From Pseudomonas sp. JM0905a (GTDB lineage Bacteria > Pseudomonadota > Gammaproteobacteria > Pseudomonadales > Pseudomonadaceae), in NCBI RefSeq assembly GCF_014700075.1, contig NZ_JACXBU010000004.1:124001-188000 (forward strand): 64,000 nt of DNA, read 5' to 3'. The stretch's first letter is position 1; each line of letters begins with the position of its first letter. This document shows, one piece after another, positions 16,623-26,565 of this stretch. A program made the position numbers and the translations under genes. A model generated the notes under the pieces. It saw only the letters and a list, made by a program, of their open reading frames with translations, had not been told where the DNA came from and ran no database searches.

Positions 16623-17420
16623 TCAGGCCTTGTAACGATCCGCCGCGGACGAGCGCGACAGATTTGGCGCCATATGGAAGCGTGCGGCGGTGAAGCGGTC
16701 CCAGTCTTCCTTTTCCGGCAGCGAGGGGATGGTCACCAGTTCGCCCTGGTCCAGGCCGGCCAGTGCGGCGTCCACCATCTCGCCCACGTCCATGAGAATC
16801 TCTTGCGGGATGTTCTCGATACCGGTGCCCGAGCGTTCCCAGATTTCGGTGCGGGTCGCGCCCGGCAGCACCACCTGCACGCGTACGCCCTTGTCCTTCA
16901 CTTCCGAATTCAGCGACTGGCTCAGGTTCAGCACGAAGGCCTTGGTGCCACTGTAAGTGCCGTTGAACATTTCCGGCGCGAGAGCCAGCACCGAGGCGAT
17001 GTTGATGATGGTGCCGCGCCCCTGGGCGACGAAGTTGGCGGCAGCGGCGGCGGCCAGATGGGTCACGGCCACCACGTTGAGCTGGATCATCGCGTCGAAG
17101 CGGTCCAGGTCGGTGTCCAGCAGGCTGCCGCTGATGGCCACGCCGGCGTTGTTCACCAGCACGCTGATGGCGGCGTCGCTGCGCAGGCGCTGGGCCACGC
17201 GGCTGAGGTCGGTCTTGTCGGTCAGGTCGGCCTTCAACACTTCCACCTTCACCCCCGCCTGTTCGCGCAGCTGAGCGGCCAGGGCTTCCAGGCGGTTCTG
17301 GTCACGGGCGACCAGCAGCAGGTCATGGCCCCGTTCGGCCAGGCGCTTGGCATAGGTGGCGCCAATGCCGGTGGATGCGCCAGTGATCAGGGCAACGCCT
17401 TGGTGCTTCTGTTCGCTCAT
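16623..17420 (-). CDS. Short-chain dehydrogenase/reductase (SDR)
   Basis: A 265-residue classical SDR. The cofactor motif is TGASTGIG near residue 14, the structural motif NNAG, and the catalytic set is Ser (INIAS) with Tyr and Lys (TYSGTKAF). An Arg after the glycine motif (ARDQNR) suggests NADPH. The substrate is not evident. GGAG precedes the ATG. The promoter carries a perfect 20-bp palindrome, so the gene is probably tightly repressed by a dimeric regulator, but no regulator gene is adjacent. Confidence 0.88.
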   Translation of the reverse strand: MSEQKHQGVALITGASTGIGATYAKRLAERGHDLLLVARDQNRLEALAAQLREQAGVKVEVLKADLTDKTDLSRVAQRLRSDAAISVLVNNAGVAISGSLLDTDLDRFDAMIQLNVVAVTHLAAAAAANFVAQGRGTIINIASVLALAPEMFNGTYSGTKAFVLNLSQSLNSEVKDKGVRVQVVLPGATRTEIWERSGTGIENIPQEILMDVGEMVDAALAGLDQGELVTIPSLPEKEDWDRFTAARFHMAPNLSRSSAADRYKA

Positions 17421-17466
17421 GGATCTATCTCCGGGGAAAGGGCTTGGGGTTCCAAGCGATGGGCTT

Positions 17467-17495
17467 AAATTACACTCGTAATATTACGAGTGCAA
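17467..17495 (-). promoter_or_regulatory. SDR promoter with 20-bp operator palindrome
   Basis: On the minus strand TTGCAC (17490-17495) and TAATTT (17467-17472) stand exactly 17 bases apart as -35 and -10. The spacer and the edge of the -35 box form the perfect palindrome CACTCGTAATATTACGAGTG (17473-17492). A dimer bound here would block RNA polymerase. Size and symmetry resemble operators of TetR-family repressors. Confidence 0.65.
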
Positions 17496-17544
17496 TATAT
17501 CTTCGCCAACCGTTCGTCGTCAGGTCTCTGTGGTGCTGAATCGT

Positions 17545-17569
17545 TGTAGGGCGATCTCAATCGCCAAGG
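17545..17569 (+). repeat. Dispersed AGGGCGATCTCAATCGCC repeat
   Basis: Single copy of the GGGGCGATTTCAATCGC family, between the SDR promoter and the aminotransferase terminator. Confidence 0.6.
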
Positions 17570-17613
17570 GTTGCGAAGCGACCCCAAGGGGCAGGCCACC
17601 AGAATCCCGCCAT

Positions 17614-17653
17614 AAAAAACGGCGCGCGGGCAGCAATCCCGGGCGCCGTAAAA
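17614..17653 (-). terminator. Rho-independent terminator after the aminotransferase gene
   Basis: ACGGCGC...GCGCCGT with GGG/CCC inner pairs forms a long stem. Read on the minus strand it is followed by six T (A-run at 17614-17619). It ends the aminotransferase transcript before it reaches the SDR promoter. Confidence 0.8.
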
Positions 17654-17713
17654 CTGCCTAGCAGCTGTGGTGTCGGACCGCCGGCCCTGGTCGCCGGCAG
17701 TCCGTAGTGGGCG

Positions 17714-19096
17714 TCAGAGACGTCCCAGCTCCTGCGCGGTGCGATCCACCGCAATCTTGGTCTTGCTCACCAGCTCGTCGATCTCGGCACGGGTGGCCAC
17801 CAGGGCCGGCGCCATGATCATGCGACCCAGGGTGGAGCGGATGATCAGCCCTTCCTCGAAGCCGATGGTGCGGCAGCGCCAGGCGATGTCGTTCTCATTG
17901 GCGAAGCGCTTGCGGGTGGCCTTGTCCTCGGCCAGCTGCAGGGCAGCGACGAAGCCAGTGCCCTGGATATCACCCACCAGCGGGTGGTTGCCGAAGACTT
18001 CACGCAGGCACCGCTGCAGGTAGGGGCCGGTGTCGTTCTTCACCTGGGTCACCACGCCTTCGTCACGCAGCGCCTTGAGGTTGGCGATGGCCACGGCCGC
18101 CGCCACCGGATGGCCGGAATAGGTCAGGCCGTGGGCGAACACGCCGCCCTGCTCCACCAGCACTTCCGCCATGCGCTTGCTGAGGATCAGGCCGCCCATG
18201 GGGATATAGCCCGAGGTCAGGCCCTTGGCGATGGACAGGGTGTCCGGCTCGAAGCCGAAGTGCTGGTGGGCGAACCATTCGCCGGTACGGCCGAAGCCGC
18301 CGATCACTTCATCGGCACACAGCAGCACGTCGTACTTGCGGCAGATGCGCTGGATTTCCGGCCAGTAGCTTTCCGGCGGGAAGATCATGCCGCCGGCGCC
18401 CTGGAAGGGTTCGGCGACGAAGGCGGCCACCTTGTCGGCGCCCAGTTCGAGGATCTTCTCTTCCAGTTGGCGGGCGGCGCGCAGGCCGAACTCTTCCGGC
18501 GTCAGGTCGCCGCCGTCGGCAAAGTAGTACGGCTCGTCGATGTGGGCGATGTCCGGCAGCATGCCGCCCATTTCGTGCATGAATTTCATGCCGCCGAGGG
18601 CCGTGGCGCCCAGGGTGGAGCCGTGGTAGCCGTTCCAGCGGCCGATCATGATCTTCTTCTCGGGCTTGCCGAGGATCTGCCAGTAGCGGCGCACGGTGCG
18701 GATCAGCACCTCGTTCGCCTCGGAGCCGGAGTTGGTGTAGATGGCGTGGCTGTAGTGGCCCGGCAGCAGGCTGAACAGCAGTTCCGACAGTTCCACCACC
18801 GCAGGGTGGGTGGTGTGGAAGAACATGTTGTAGTACGGCAGCTGCTCCAGCTGACGGGTAGCGGCAGCGGTGAGGTCCTTGCGGCCGTAGCCGAGGTTGG
18901 TGCACCACAGGCCGGACATGCCATCGAGGTAGCGCTTGCCGTCGTTGTCCCAGAGATGGAGGCGCTCGCCGCCAACGATCACCCGAGGCCCTTCGGCGTT
19001 CAGCGCCTTCTGGTCGAGGAAGGCATGGATGTGGTGGGCCGCATCGGATGCCTGGTAGTCACGGGTTTCGCGTTGGGCCTGGAATTGAGCGTTCAT
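17714..19096 (-). CDS. Class III (omega-amino acid/diamine:pyruvate) aminotransferase
   Basis: A 460-residue PLP enzyme of the omega-transaminase group, close in length and motifs to putrescine:pyruvate aminotransferase SpuC of Pseudomonas. Visible are GLWCTNLGYGR, NSGSEANEVLIR (phosphate-binding), GRWNGYHGSTLGATALGG, the PLP aspartate in LLCADEVIGGFGRTG, and the Schiff-base lysine in SIAKGLTSGYIPMGG. It should turn a terminal amine into an aldehyde with pyruvate as acceptor. It leads the amine locus (binding proteins, ABC, APC permease, aldehyde dehydrogenase). Its upstream region shares a 38-base element with the dehydrogenase gene. Confidence 0.85.
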   Translation of the reverse strand: MNAQFQAQRETRDYQASDAAHHIHAFLDQKALNAEGPRVIVGGERLHLWDNDGKRYLDGMSGLWCTNLGYGRKDLTAAATRQLEQLPYYNMFFHTTHPAVVELSELLFSLLPGHYSHAIYTNSGSEANEVLIRTVRRYWQILGKPEKKIMIGRWNGYHGSTLGATALGGMKFMHEMGGMLPDIAHIDEPYYFADGGDLTPEEFGLRAARQLEEKILELGADKVAAFVAEPFQGAGGMIFPPESYWPEIQRICRKYDVLLCADEVIGGFGRTGEWFAHQHFGFEPDTLSIAKGLTSGYIPMGGLILSKRMAEVLVEQGGVFAHGLTYSGHPVAAAVAIANLKALRDEGVVTQVKNDTGPYLQRCLREVFGNHPLVGDIQGTGFVAALQLAEDKATRKRFANENDIAWRCRTIGFEEGLIIRSTLGRMIMAPALVATRAEIDELVSKTKIAVDRTAQELGRL

Positions 19097-19160
19097 TGTT
19101 AGGGGTCTCCTCGTCCCGGTATTCAGTGGTACTGATGCTGGCCGAAGCCGCCGGGCAGCG

Positions 19161-19198
19161 AAATTACTAAATTTGTCTTCGGGCTATACGAAAAAGCT
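19161..19198 (-). promoter_or_regulatory. AT-rich element upstream of the aminotransferase, shared with the aldehyde dehydrogenase gene
   Basis: Read on the plus strand it starts AAATTACTAAA, has TCG in the middle and ends TATACGAAAAAGCT. It aligns without gaps to 26417-26454 with 27 of 38 identical bases. It ends 64 bases before the aminotransferase start. Either a regulator site or the promoter core (a TAGTAA-like -10 on the minus strand). Confidence 0.6.
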
Positions 19199-19298
19199 GC
19201 CCTGCCCGCCAGACACCCTGGCGCCCGCCACCTGGCGGGGCGCAGGGCCGACGGACAGACGCGTGGGCGACGAACAGCACGCCGCCCGGCCATGGGCC

Positions 19299-20122
<824 letters not shown>

Positions 20123-20135
<13 letters not shown>

Positions 20136-20926
20136 GAGGCCACCTTCAGTCGGAGCAGACGGAACAGTTGATCGGTCACCAGGCCGAGCAGGCCGATGAT
20201 GGCGATGGCGAGGAAGATCACGTCCACCTGGAAGCCGCGCATGGCCTTCAGGCTGATGTAACCCAGGCCGCTACTGGCCGCGACCAGCTCGGCCACCACC
20301 AGGTAGGTCCAGGCCCAGCCCATGGTCACCCGCAGGGTATCCAGCACGCCGGGCAAGGATGCCGGGCCGAGCACGTGGAAGATCACATCGCGACGGTTGG
20401 AGCCCAGGGTGTAGGAGGCGTTGATCAGGTCCTTGGAAACGCCCTTGGAGACGTCGGCGATCATCACCAGTTGCTGGAAGAACACGCCGAAGATGATCAC
20501 CGTCACCCGCTGCTCCAGGCCGATGCCGATCCACAGGATGAACAGCGGTACGAAGGAGGTCACCGGCAGGTAGCGAATGAAGTTGACCAGGGGTTCGAGG
20601 AAAGCCTGGACGATGCGGAAGCTGCCCATCAGGAGCCCCAGCGGCACCGCCACCAGGGACGACAGGATGAAGCCGATCAGCACCACTTCGACGCTGGCCA
20701 GCACGTGCTTGCCGAGGGTGCCGTCGGCGGCCAGTCGCCCGGCCGCCTCCAGCACCGCGCCCGGTGTCGGCAGGAACATCGACGGTACCAGTCCGCCGTA
20801 GGACAATCCGGCCCACAGGCCCAGCACCAGCAGCCAGCCGAGAGCGCTGGCGCTGAGGATCAGCTGCGCCGGCAGGTCGACTTTCGGGGTCAGGCAGCGG
20901 CTGAACCAATTCTGCTTGGAAGTCAT
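20123..20926 (-). CDS. ABC transporter permease (SsuC/TauC type)
   Basis: A 267-residue inner-membrane permease with about six membrane segments and the cytoplasmic coupling loop typical of the family (DVSKGVSKDLINASYTLGSN followed by RRDVIFHVLGPASLPGVL). It carries the LGWLLVLGLWAG start typical of sulfonate/nitrate permeases. Twelve bases separate it from the binding-protein gene, and it overlaps the ATPase gene. Confidence 0.85.
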
Positions 20927-20938
20927 GACGGTCTCCGC

Positions 20939-21925
20939 TCAAGGGGTGACGAACCGGGTATCGACCAGGTCGTCGAAGCTGACGGCAAAGGGCTTGCCTT
21001 GCAGGCTGCTCCAGGTTTCGTTGGCCAGGCGGATCACCTCCTGGATCTGCCCCGGCTTGCCGGGCGTACCCAGCAGTGCCTCGCTCATGGCCTGGTCGTA
21101 GAAGCGCACGCCCTTGGCGGCATTGGCCAGCTCGGCCGGGTCGGAGAGATAGCCGCCGACGCCCTTGGCCATGATCTCGTAGGCCTTCTCGGGGTTGTCG
21201 CGGGTGAACTGCACGGCCTTGTACAAGCCCTTGACCAGCGCCTTCACATCCTCCGGCTGCTTCTCGATCACATCGCAGGACAGGGCCACCACGTCGACGA
21301 TCACGCCGGGCGTCTCGGTGCTGTCGATCAGCACCTTGCCCTCGCCCTTCTGGCGCACCATCGACAGGTGCGGCTCCCAGGTCACGGCGGCGGGCACGCG
21401 GCCGGCGATGAAGGCGGTCGCGGCGTCGTCGGCGGTCATGTTCTGCACGTCCAGGTCGGCCATGCTCATGCCGTTGTGCTTGAGCAGATAGGACAGCCAG
21501 AACTGCGAGACGGAGCCTTCGTTGACCGCCACCGACTGGCCCTTCAATTCCTTCAGGCTGGTGACCTTGTCGCCCACCAGCACGCCGTCGCCGCCGTAGC
21601 TGTCGTCGAGTGCGGCCACAGCCTTGAAGCAGAATTCGCCGGAGCGGTACTTGAGCACTTCGTCGATGGTCGAGGCCGAGCCGGAGAGCTGGCCGGACGC
21701 CTGGGCGGCCATGTACATCGAGGCCTCTTCCATGGTGGTCAGCTCGACGTCCAGGCCCTGCTCCTTGAAGAAGCCGAGATCGCGGGCCAGGTACAGGGTG
21801 CCGTAGCCAACCCAGGTGGTATGGCCGATGGACAGGGTGCCAGCCTGCGCGCCAGTGGCGACGCCTGCGGCCAGGGCGGTGTAGCAAAGGGGTTTGGTGA
21901 TGCGACGCAGCAAGGGTTTGAACAT
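20939..21925 (-). CDS. ABC transporter substrate-binding protein (NMT1/SsuA-like)
   Basis: A 328-residue periplasmic protein. The signal peptide ends GAQA before GTLSIGHTTWVGYGTLYLA. The mature part has the NMT1/SsuA fold: ARDLGFFKEQGLDVEL, LVGDKVTSLKELKGQSVAV, then AGRVPAAVTWEPHLS. The ligand of this branch can be nitrate, sulfonates, taurine or pyrimidine precursors; given the surrounding amine genes, an amine or amino-sulfonate such as taurine is plausible but unproven. ATG 21925 has a GGGAGA RBS; the frame continues to 21997 without a better start. Confidence 0.85.
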   Translation of the reverse strand: MFKPLLRRITKPLCYTALAAGVATGAQAGTLSIGHTTWVGYGTLYLARDLGFFKEQGLDVELTTMEEASMYMAAQASGQLSGSASTIDEVLKYRSGEFCFKAVAALDDSYGGDGVLVGDKVTSLKELKGQSVAVNEGSVSQFWLSYLLKHNGMSMADLDVQNMTADDAATAFIAGRVPAAVTWEPHLSMVRQKGEGKVLIDSTETPGVIVDVVALSCDVIEKQPEDVKALVKGLYKAVQFTRDNPEKAYEIMAKGVGGYLSDPAELANAAKGVRFYDQAMSEALLGTPGKPGQIQEVIRLANETWSSLQGKPFAVSFDDLVDTRFVTP

Positions 21926-22104
21926 GGAACAGTCTCCCGCAGCCTGATGGCTTTGCTTGTTGTTGGATTGCAGGGCAGTTGCTGGCCAGAAGGCCAAGGT
22001 CGTTCCACTGCGCCGGCCTCTGGTGGGCCGGCGGCAGGCAGGGGCCCGGCATGCTGCCGGGCGGGATCGGGGCCGGACCGGCCCCGGGTGAATCGGTCAC
22101 TGGG

Positions 22105-23508
22105 TCAGTGGGCGCCCTCCAGGGCTTCGGGGCGGAACAGGTCCTTGCGCATCACGACCTTGATCCAGACCAGGGCGATCAGCGACACCAGGCCCAGCAC
22201 CACGCCGGCAATGCCGAAGATCTTCCCGGTCATGTCCGGGCTCGGCGAGGCATACCAGATGGCGTAGAGCATCCCGGCGATGCCGAAGAGCTGCGGCAGC
22301 GGATAGAACGGCGTCTTGAACGGACGGGCGATGGCCGGGTAGCGGCGGCGCAGGGCGATCACATCGAGGTGGACGATGATGTAGGCCAGCAGCCAGGCCA
22401 GCGCGGCGGCCAGCAGGAGCAGGTTGACCGAAGCGGCGTCCTGCCCCAGCACCAGGATCGGCAGGCCGGTGATGGCCGACACGAACAGCACAGACACCCA
22501 GGGAGTACGGGCACGCGGGCTGAGGCGCTTGAAGATCGGGAAGGCCTGGCCGTTCTGCGCCATGCCGTAGAGCATGCGCGGAATGGACGCGAGGGATGAG
22601 TTCAGGGTGCTGAAGGTGGCGGTGACCGAGGCGATCACCAGGAACAGCTCACCGGCCTTGCCGAACACCTTGGTGGCGAACAGGTAGTGCGGCAGCGCGT
22701 CGGTGGTGAGAGCCTCCTGCGGCACCATGAACAGCGCCCCCAGGCAGTAGAGGCCGATGGTGAGGAAGATCACCGTCAGGCCGATGATCATCGAGCGCGG
22801 GATGTTGCGTTCCGGCCGTTGGGTTTCCTCCACCAGCGGGCAGACGAATTCGGCGCCGACGAAGCCCCACACGGCCAGCGCGGTGAGGGTCAGCACACCG
22901 GCACCCATGGGGTTCCAATCGCCCTGGATCACGGTGCTGGCGGTTTCGCTCGGCGCCCCCTGGACGATGGCGGCAATGCCCAGCAACAGCAGCACGAACA
23001 CCATCACCACCGCCAGTGCGGTCTGCAGCTTGGCGAAGATGTCGATGCCCATCAGGTTGAGGACGGTGAACAGGCCGAGCACGCCGAAGGCGATGCTGAA
23101 CGGCGGGAACACGCCCGGATAGATCTTGCCGACGATCAGGTCGAGCAGCAGCAGTTCGGCCGACAGCGCGAACATGGCGACCACCACGTAACCGGAGAAG
23201 GTCGCGAGGATGGCCGGGAAGTGCCCCAGCGCCACTTCGGTGTAACTGGAAAGGCCGCCAGCGCGGGGAATCATCAGCGACAGTTCGGAGAAGGAACACG
23301 CGTAACTGAGGGCCAACAGGTAGGCCAGCCCCAGCGGCACGATGAAGCCCAGGCCGGAGAAACCGGCACCTTGCAGCATCAACACCATCACCCCCTGGGA
23401 CACCACCAGACCGATGGCGACGGACAGCAGCGCCCCCAGACCCAGCACCCGGCGGAAACCGCCCGCTTCCGCCTGCCCATGGGCAGGAACGGACACACTT
23501 GCACTCAT
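22105..23508 (-). CDS. APC-superfamily amino acid/amine permease
   Basis: Inner-membrane permease of 467 residues, about 12 membrane segments. The TM1 loop reads AIGLVVSQGVMV, unlike the usual GxG of APC carriers, FSELSLMIPRAGGLSSYTEV is the conserved TM2-TM3 region, and AVWGFVGAEFVCPLVEETQR the TM6 region with the following cytoplasmic loop. It probably imports the amine degraded by this locus. ATG 23508 has GGAGAG upstream. It lies between two binding-protein genes of the same strand, with gaps of about 180 and 140 bases. Confidence 0.82.
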   Translation of the reverse strand: MSASVSVPAHGQAEAGGFRRVLGLGALLSVAIGLVVSQGVMVLMLQGAGFSGLGFIVPLGLAYLLALSYACSFSELSLMIPRAGGLSSYTEVALGHFPAILATFSGYVVVAMFALSAELLLLDLIVGKIYPGVFPPFSIAFGVLGLFTVLNLMGIDIFAKLQTALAVVMVFVLLLLGIAAIVQGAPSETASTVIQGDWNPMGAGVLTLTALAVWGFVGAEFVCPLVEETQRPERNIPRSMIIGLTVIFLTIGLYCLGALFMVPQEALTTDALPHYLFATKVFGKAGELFLVIASVTATFSTLNSSLASIPRMLYGMAQNGQAFPIFKRLSPRARTPWVSVLFVSAITGLPILVLGQDAASVNLLLLAAALAWLLAYIIVHLDVIALRRRYPAIARPFKTPFYPLPQLFGIAGMLYAIWYASPSPDMTGKIFGIAGVVLGLVSLIALVWIKVVMRKDLFRPEALEGAH

Positions 23509-23649
23509 GACACTCTCCAATCTTGTATTTGTTATCCGCCCGCCTGGCCGTGGATGCCGGCGGGCTTGGTGGTACCGGACACGGCTGCGCCGTACCCGTC
23601 AATCACGCCGCTCTCGGCCGCCATGCGTGGCGGCCAAGGGGCGCGAATT

Positions 23650-24702
23650 TCAGCGTGCCGCCCAGGCGTTGAAGCGCTCTTCCAGCTCTTCGCCGTGGTT
23701 GACCCAGAACTCGGCGCTGACCAGCTGCGCCTCGGCCAGGTTGGCCGGTGCGGTGGGCAGTTGTGCCTGGGTGGCGGCGGGCAAGGCGGCCAGGGCGTCC
23801 TTGTGGACCGGGCCGTAGGGGATCTGGCTGGAGAAGGTCTTCTGGGTTTCCGCCTGGCTGGCGAAGGCGATGAAGCGCTCGGCCAATGCCTTGTTCGGGC
23901 TGCCACGGACGATGGCCCAGTGGTCCGGGTCGTAGAGGTTGCCGTTCCAGACGATGGCGAGCTTCGAGCCCTCCTTCTGCGCGGCGGCAATGCGGCCGTT
24001 GTAGGCGGCGGACATCACCACGTCGCCAGCCACCAGCCATTGCGGCGGCTGGGCGCCGGCTTCCCACCACTGGATGTACGGCTTGATCTCGTCCAGCTTG
24101 CGGAAGGCACGGGATACGCCTTCCGGGGTTTCCAGCACCTTGTACAGGTCCTCGCGCTTCACCCCGTCGGCCAGCAGCGCCGCTTCCAGGGTGTACTTGG
24201 CGCCCTTGCGCAGGCCGCGCTTGCCGGGGAAGCGCTGGGTGTCCCAGAAGTCCGCCCAGGAACTCGGCGCACTGGCCAGTTTGTCGGCGTTGTAGGCCAA
24301 CACCATGGACCAGACGTAGCTGGCCACGCCGCACTCGCTGACGGTGCCGGGCATGTAGCTGGCGGACTGGCCGAGCACGGCCGGGTCCATGCGCTCGAAT
24401 AGCCCCTCCTCGCAACCGCGCAGCAGTTCGGGACTCTCTACTTCCACCACGTCCCAGGTGACCTGGCCGATGTCCACCATGGCTTTGACCTTGGACAGCT
24501 CGCCGTTGTACTCACCGGCCACCACCTTGCCGGCGCCGCTCTGTTCGAAGGGTTTGAAATAGGCCGCTTCCTGCGCGGCCTTGGTGGCACCACCGAAGGA
24601 GATCACGGTGAGATTGGAGGACTCGGCCAGGGCCGGCGCGCTAGCGGCGGCCAGCAGGGCGATACCGAGGGTGGCACGGATGCACGGGAAGGACTTGAGC
24701 AT
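23650..24702 (-). CDS. PotD/PotF-like periplasmic binding protein without partner transporter
   Basis: A 350-residue family 1 binding protein of the spermidine/putrescine type. The signal ends PALA before ESSNLTVISFGGATKAAQEA. WDVVEVESPELLRGCEEG and SYVWSMVLAYNADKL match the hinge and ligand-pocket areas, and YIQWWEAGAQPPQWLVAGDV and KALAERFIAFASQAETQ complete the fold. No PotA/B/C genes follow. Polyamines or similar amines are likely ligands. The missing transporter may be elsewhere, or the protein may supply the ABC set at 19299-21925. Confidence 0.8.
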   Translation of the reverse strand: MLKSFPCIRATLGIALLAAASAPALAESSNLTVISFGGATKAAQEAAYFKPFEQSGAGKVVAGEYNGELSKVKAMVDIGQVTWDVVEVESPELLRGCEEGLFERMDPAVLGQSASYMPGTVSECGVASYVWSMVLAYNADKLASAPSSWADFWDTQRFPGKRGLRKGAKYTLEAALLADGVKREDLYKVLETPEGVSRAFRKLDEIKPYIQWWEAGAQPPQWLVAGDVVMSAAYNGRIAAAQKEGSKLAIVWNGNLYDPDHWAIVRGSPNKALAERFIAFASQAETQKTFSSQIPYGPVHKDALAALPAATQAQLPTAPANLAEAQLVSAEFWVNHGEELEERFNAWAAR

Positions 24703-24843
24703 GGAAACTCCCTCACTACTTGTAAGTTGTGGTCAGTTGCTGAGGCAGTCATGAGCCCGCGCGTGGCACCACGCGGCAGGGATGTGTTTCTTGTTATGAG
24801 CGGCCGCGCGCTGCAGTGGCACGCAGCCGGTTGAACAGGTGGT

Positions 24844-26334
24844 TTAACGAAGCTGGAACCAGGTGGTTTTCAGTTGGCTGTACTTGTCGAAGGAATGCAG
24901 CGAGAGGTCGCGACCGAAACCGGACTGCTTGCCGCCGCCGAAGGGCACGGTGACGTCCAGAGCGTCCACCGTGTTCACCGACACTGTTCCCGCCTTGAGC
25001 GCGCGGGCGACCCTGTGGGCGCGGTGCAGGTCGTCGCTCCACACCGAGGCGGCCAGGCCGTAGATGCTGTCGTTGGCCAGACGCAGGGCCTCTTCTTCGG
25101 TATCGAAGGTGCTGATGGCCAGCACCGGGCCGAACACCTCTTCCCGCGCCAGCTGCATGTCGCTGTTCACATCGGCGAAGACGGTGGGTTCGACGAAATT
25201 GCTGGAGCCGTTGAAGGTCAGGCGGCGACCGCCGGCGAGCAGGCGTGCGCCCTCCCCTTGCGCCCCCTCGATGAAGGACATGACGCGGGCGGTCTGCCCG
25301 GCATCGACGATGGCGCCAGCGCGGCTGGCCGGGTCCAGCGGATCGCCGGGCATCCAGTTGCGGGCCTTGGCCAGCAGGCGTTCGATGAATTCGTCCTGGA
25401 TGGAGCGCTGCACATACAGGCGCGAGTTGGCCGAGCAGACTTCGCCCTGGTTGAAGAAGATGCCGAAGGCGGCCTTCTCGGCGGCGAGGTCCAGGTCGCG
25501 GCAGTCCTCGAAGATCAGGTTCGGGCTCTTGCCGCCGCATTCCAGCCAGACCTGCTTGAGGTTGGATTGCGCCGAGTACTGCATGAAGTATTTGCCCACC
25601 TGGGTGGAGCCGGTGAACACCAGGCAATCCACATCCGGGTGCAGACCAAGGGCCTTGCCGGCGCTTTCGCCCAGGCCCGGCACCACGTTCAGCACGCCTT
25701 CCGGCAGCCCGGCTTCGAGCGCCAACTCGGCCAGGCGCAAGGCGGAGAACGGCGACTGCTCGGCGGGTTTCAGCACCACGCTGTTACCGGCGGCCAGGGC
25801 CGGAGCCAGCTTCCAGGCGGCCATGTCGAGAGGGAAGTTCCAGGGCACCACGGCGGCGATCACGCCCAGCGCTTCGCGGGTGATGGTGGCCAGCGCGTTC
25901 GGCGCGGTGGGGGCGACCTGGTCGTAGAGCTTGTCCAGGGCCTCGCCGTACCAGGCGAACACGTGGGCGGCACCCGGTACGTCAATGTTGTAGGCATCCA
26001 TCACCGGCTTGCCCATGTTCAGCGAGTCCAGCAGGGCCAGCTCCTCGCGGTGAGCGAGCATCAGCTCGGAGAGGCGCAGCAGCACCTTCTTGCGCTCCAC
26101 CGGCGCCATGCGGGCCCAGGGGCCTTCGTTGAAAGCGCGGCGCGCGGTACGTACTGCCAGATCGACTTCCGCTTCGCCGCAAGCGGCAACGCGGGCCAGC
26201 AACTGGTTGGTGGCCGGGTTGATCGAGTCGAAGGTTGCGCCGGAAGCGGCGGCCACCTGGCGACCGCCGATCAGCGCCTTGTCAGTGAATGCTTGCCGGG
26301 CAGCCCGCTGCTGCCAATAGCCGAGATCGAACAC
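24844..26334 (-). CDS. Aldehyde dehydrogenase, PuuC-like
   Basis: A 496-residue NAD(P)-dependent aldehyde dehydrogenase. PWNFPLDMAAWKLAPALAAG with Asn, the general base Glu in LECGGKSPN, and catalytic Cys in NQGEVCSANSR are in place. Overall it resembles PuuC (gamma-glutamyl-aminobutyraldehyde dehydrogenase), including AYWQ/GYWQ near the start and FGGGKQSGFGRDLSLH near the end. It would oxidise the aldehyde made by the aminotransferase at 17714. It is divergent from the LysR gene, and its upstream region carries the element also found before the aminotransferase. Confidence 0.88.
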   Translation of the reverse strand: MFDLGYWQQRAARQAFTDKALIGGRQVAAASGATFDSINPATNQLLARVAACGEAEVDLAVRTARRAFNEGPWARMAPVERKKVLLRLSELMLAHREELALLDSLNMGKPVMDAYNIDVPGAAHVFAWYGEALDKLYDQVAPTAPNALATITREALGVIAAVVPWNFPLDMAAWKLAPALAAGNSVVLKPAEQSPFSALRLAELALEAGLPEGVLNVVPGLGESAGKALGLHPDVDCLVFTGSTQVGKYFMQYSAQSNLKQVWLECGGKSPNLIFEDCRDLDLAAEKAAFGIFFNQGEVCSANSRLYVQRSIQDEFIERLLAKARNWMPGDPLDPASRAGAIVDAGQTARVMSFIEGAQGEGARLLAGGRRLTFNGSSNFVEPTVFADVNSDMQLAREEVFGPVLAISTFDTEEEALRLANDSIYGLAASVWSDDLHRAHRVARALKAGTVSVNTVDALDVTVPFGGGKQSGFGRDLSLHSFDKYSQLKTTWFQLR

Positions 26335-26416
26335 GCTGCACTCCCAGATCGACCGTCTGTGCGGTCACGTTGTTATTCAGGTTGAGGCAGATGGTGCGCC
26401 AGCTTCCGGCAGAGGA

Positions 26417-26454
26417 AAATTATTAAAAATATGCTCGAGTCATATGAAAAAACT
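26417..26454 (-). promoter_or_regulatory. AT-rich element upstream of the aldehyde dehydrogenase, second copy
   Basis: Starts AAATTATTAAA, has TCG in the middle and ends CATATGAAAAAACT (plus strand). Partner of 19161-19198. It ends 82 bases before the dehydrogenase start and lies in the divergent gap with the LysR gene, where a LysR regulator normally binds. Confidence 0.6.
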
Positions 26455-26565
26455 CGGCAGCCCATGCGGCCTCGCAGGTGCCGCCTGGGGTAAGGTTCAC
26501 CCCATAACGACAAGCACACAGAGCCGCCCCGCGCGTGCGCAGACGGCCAACAGACAGAGGTGCCC

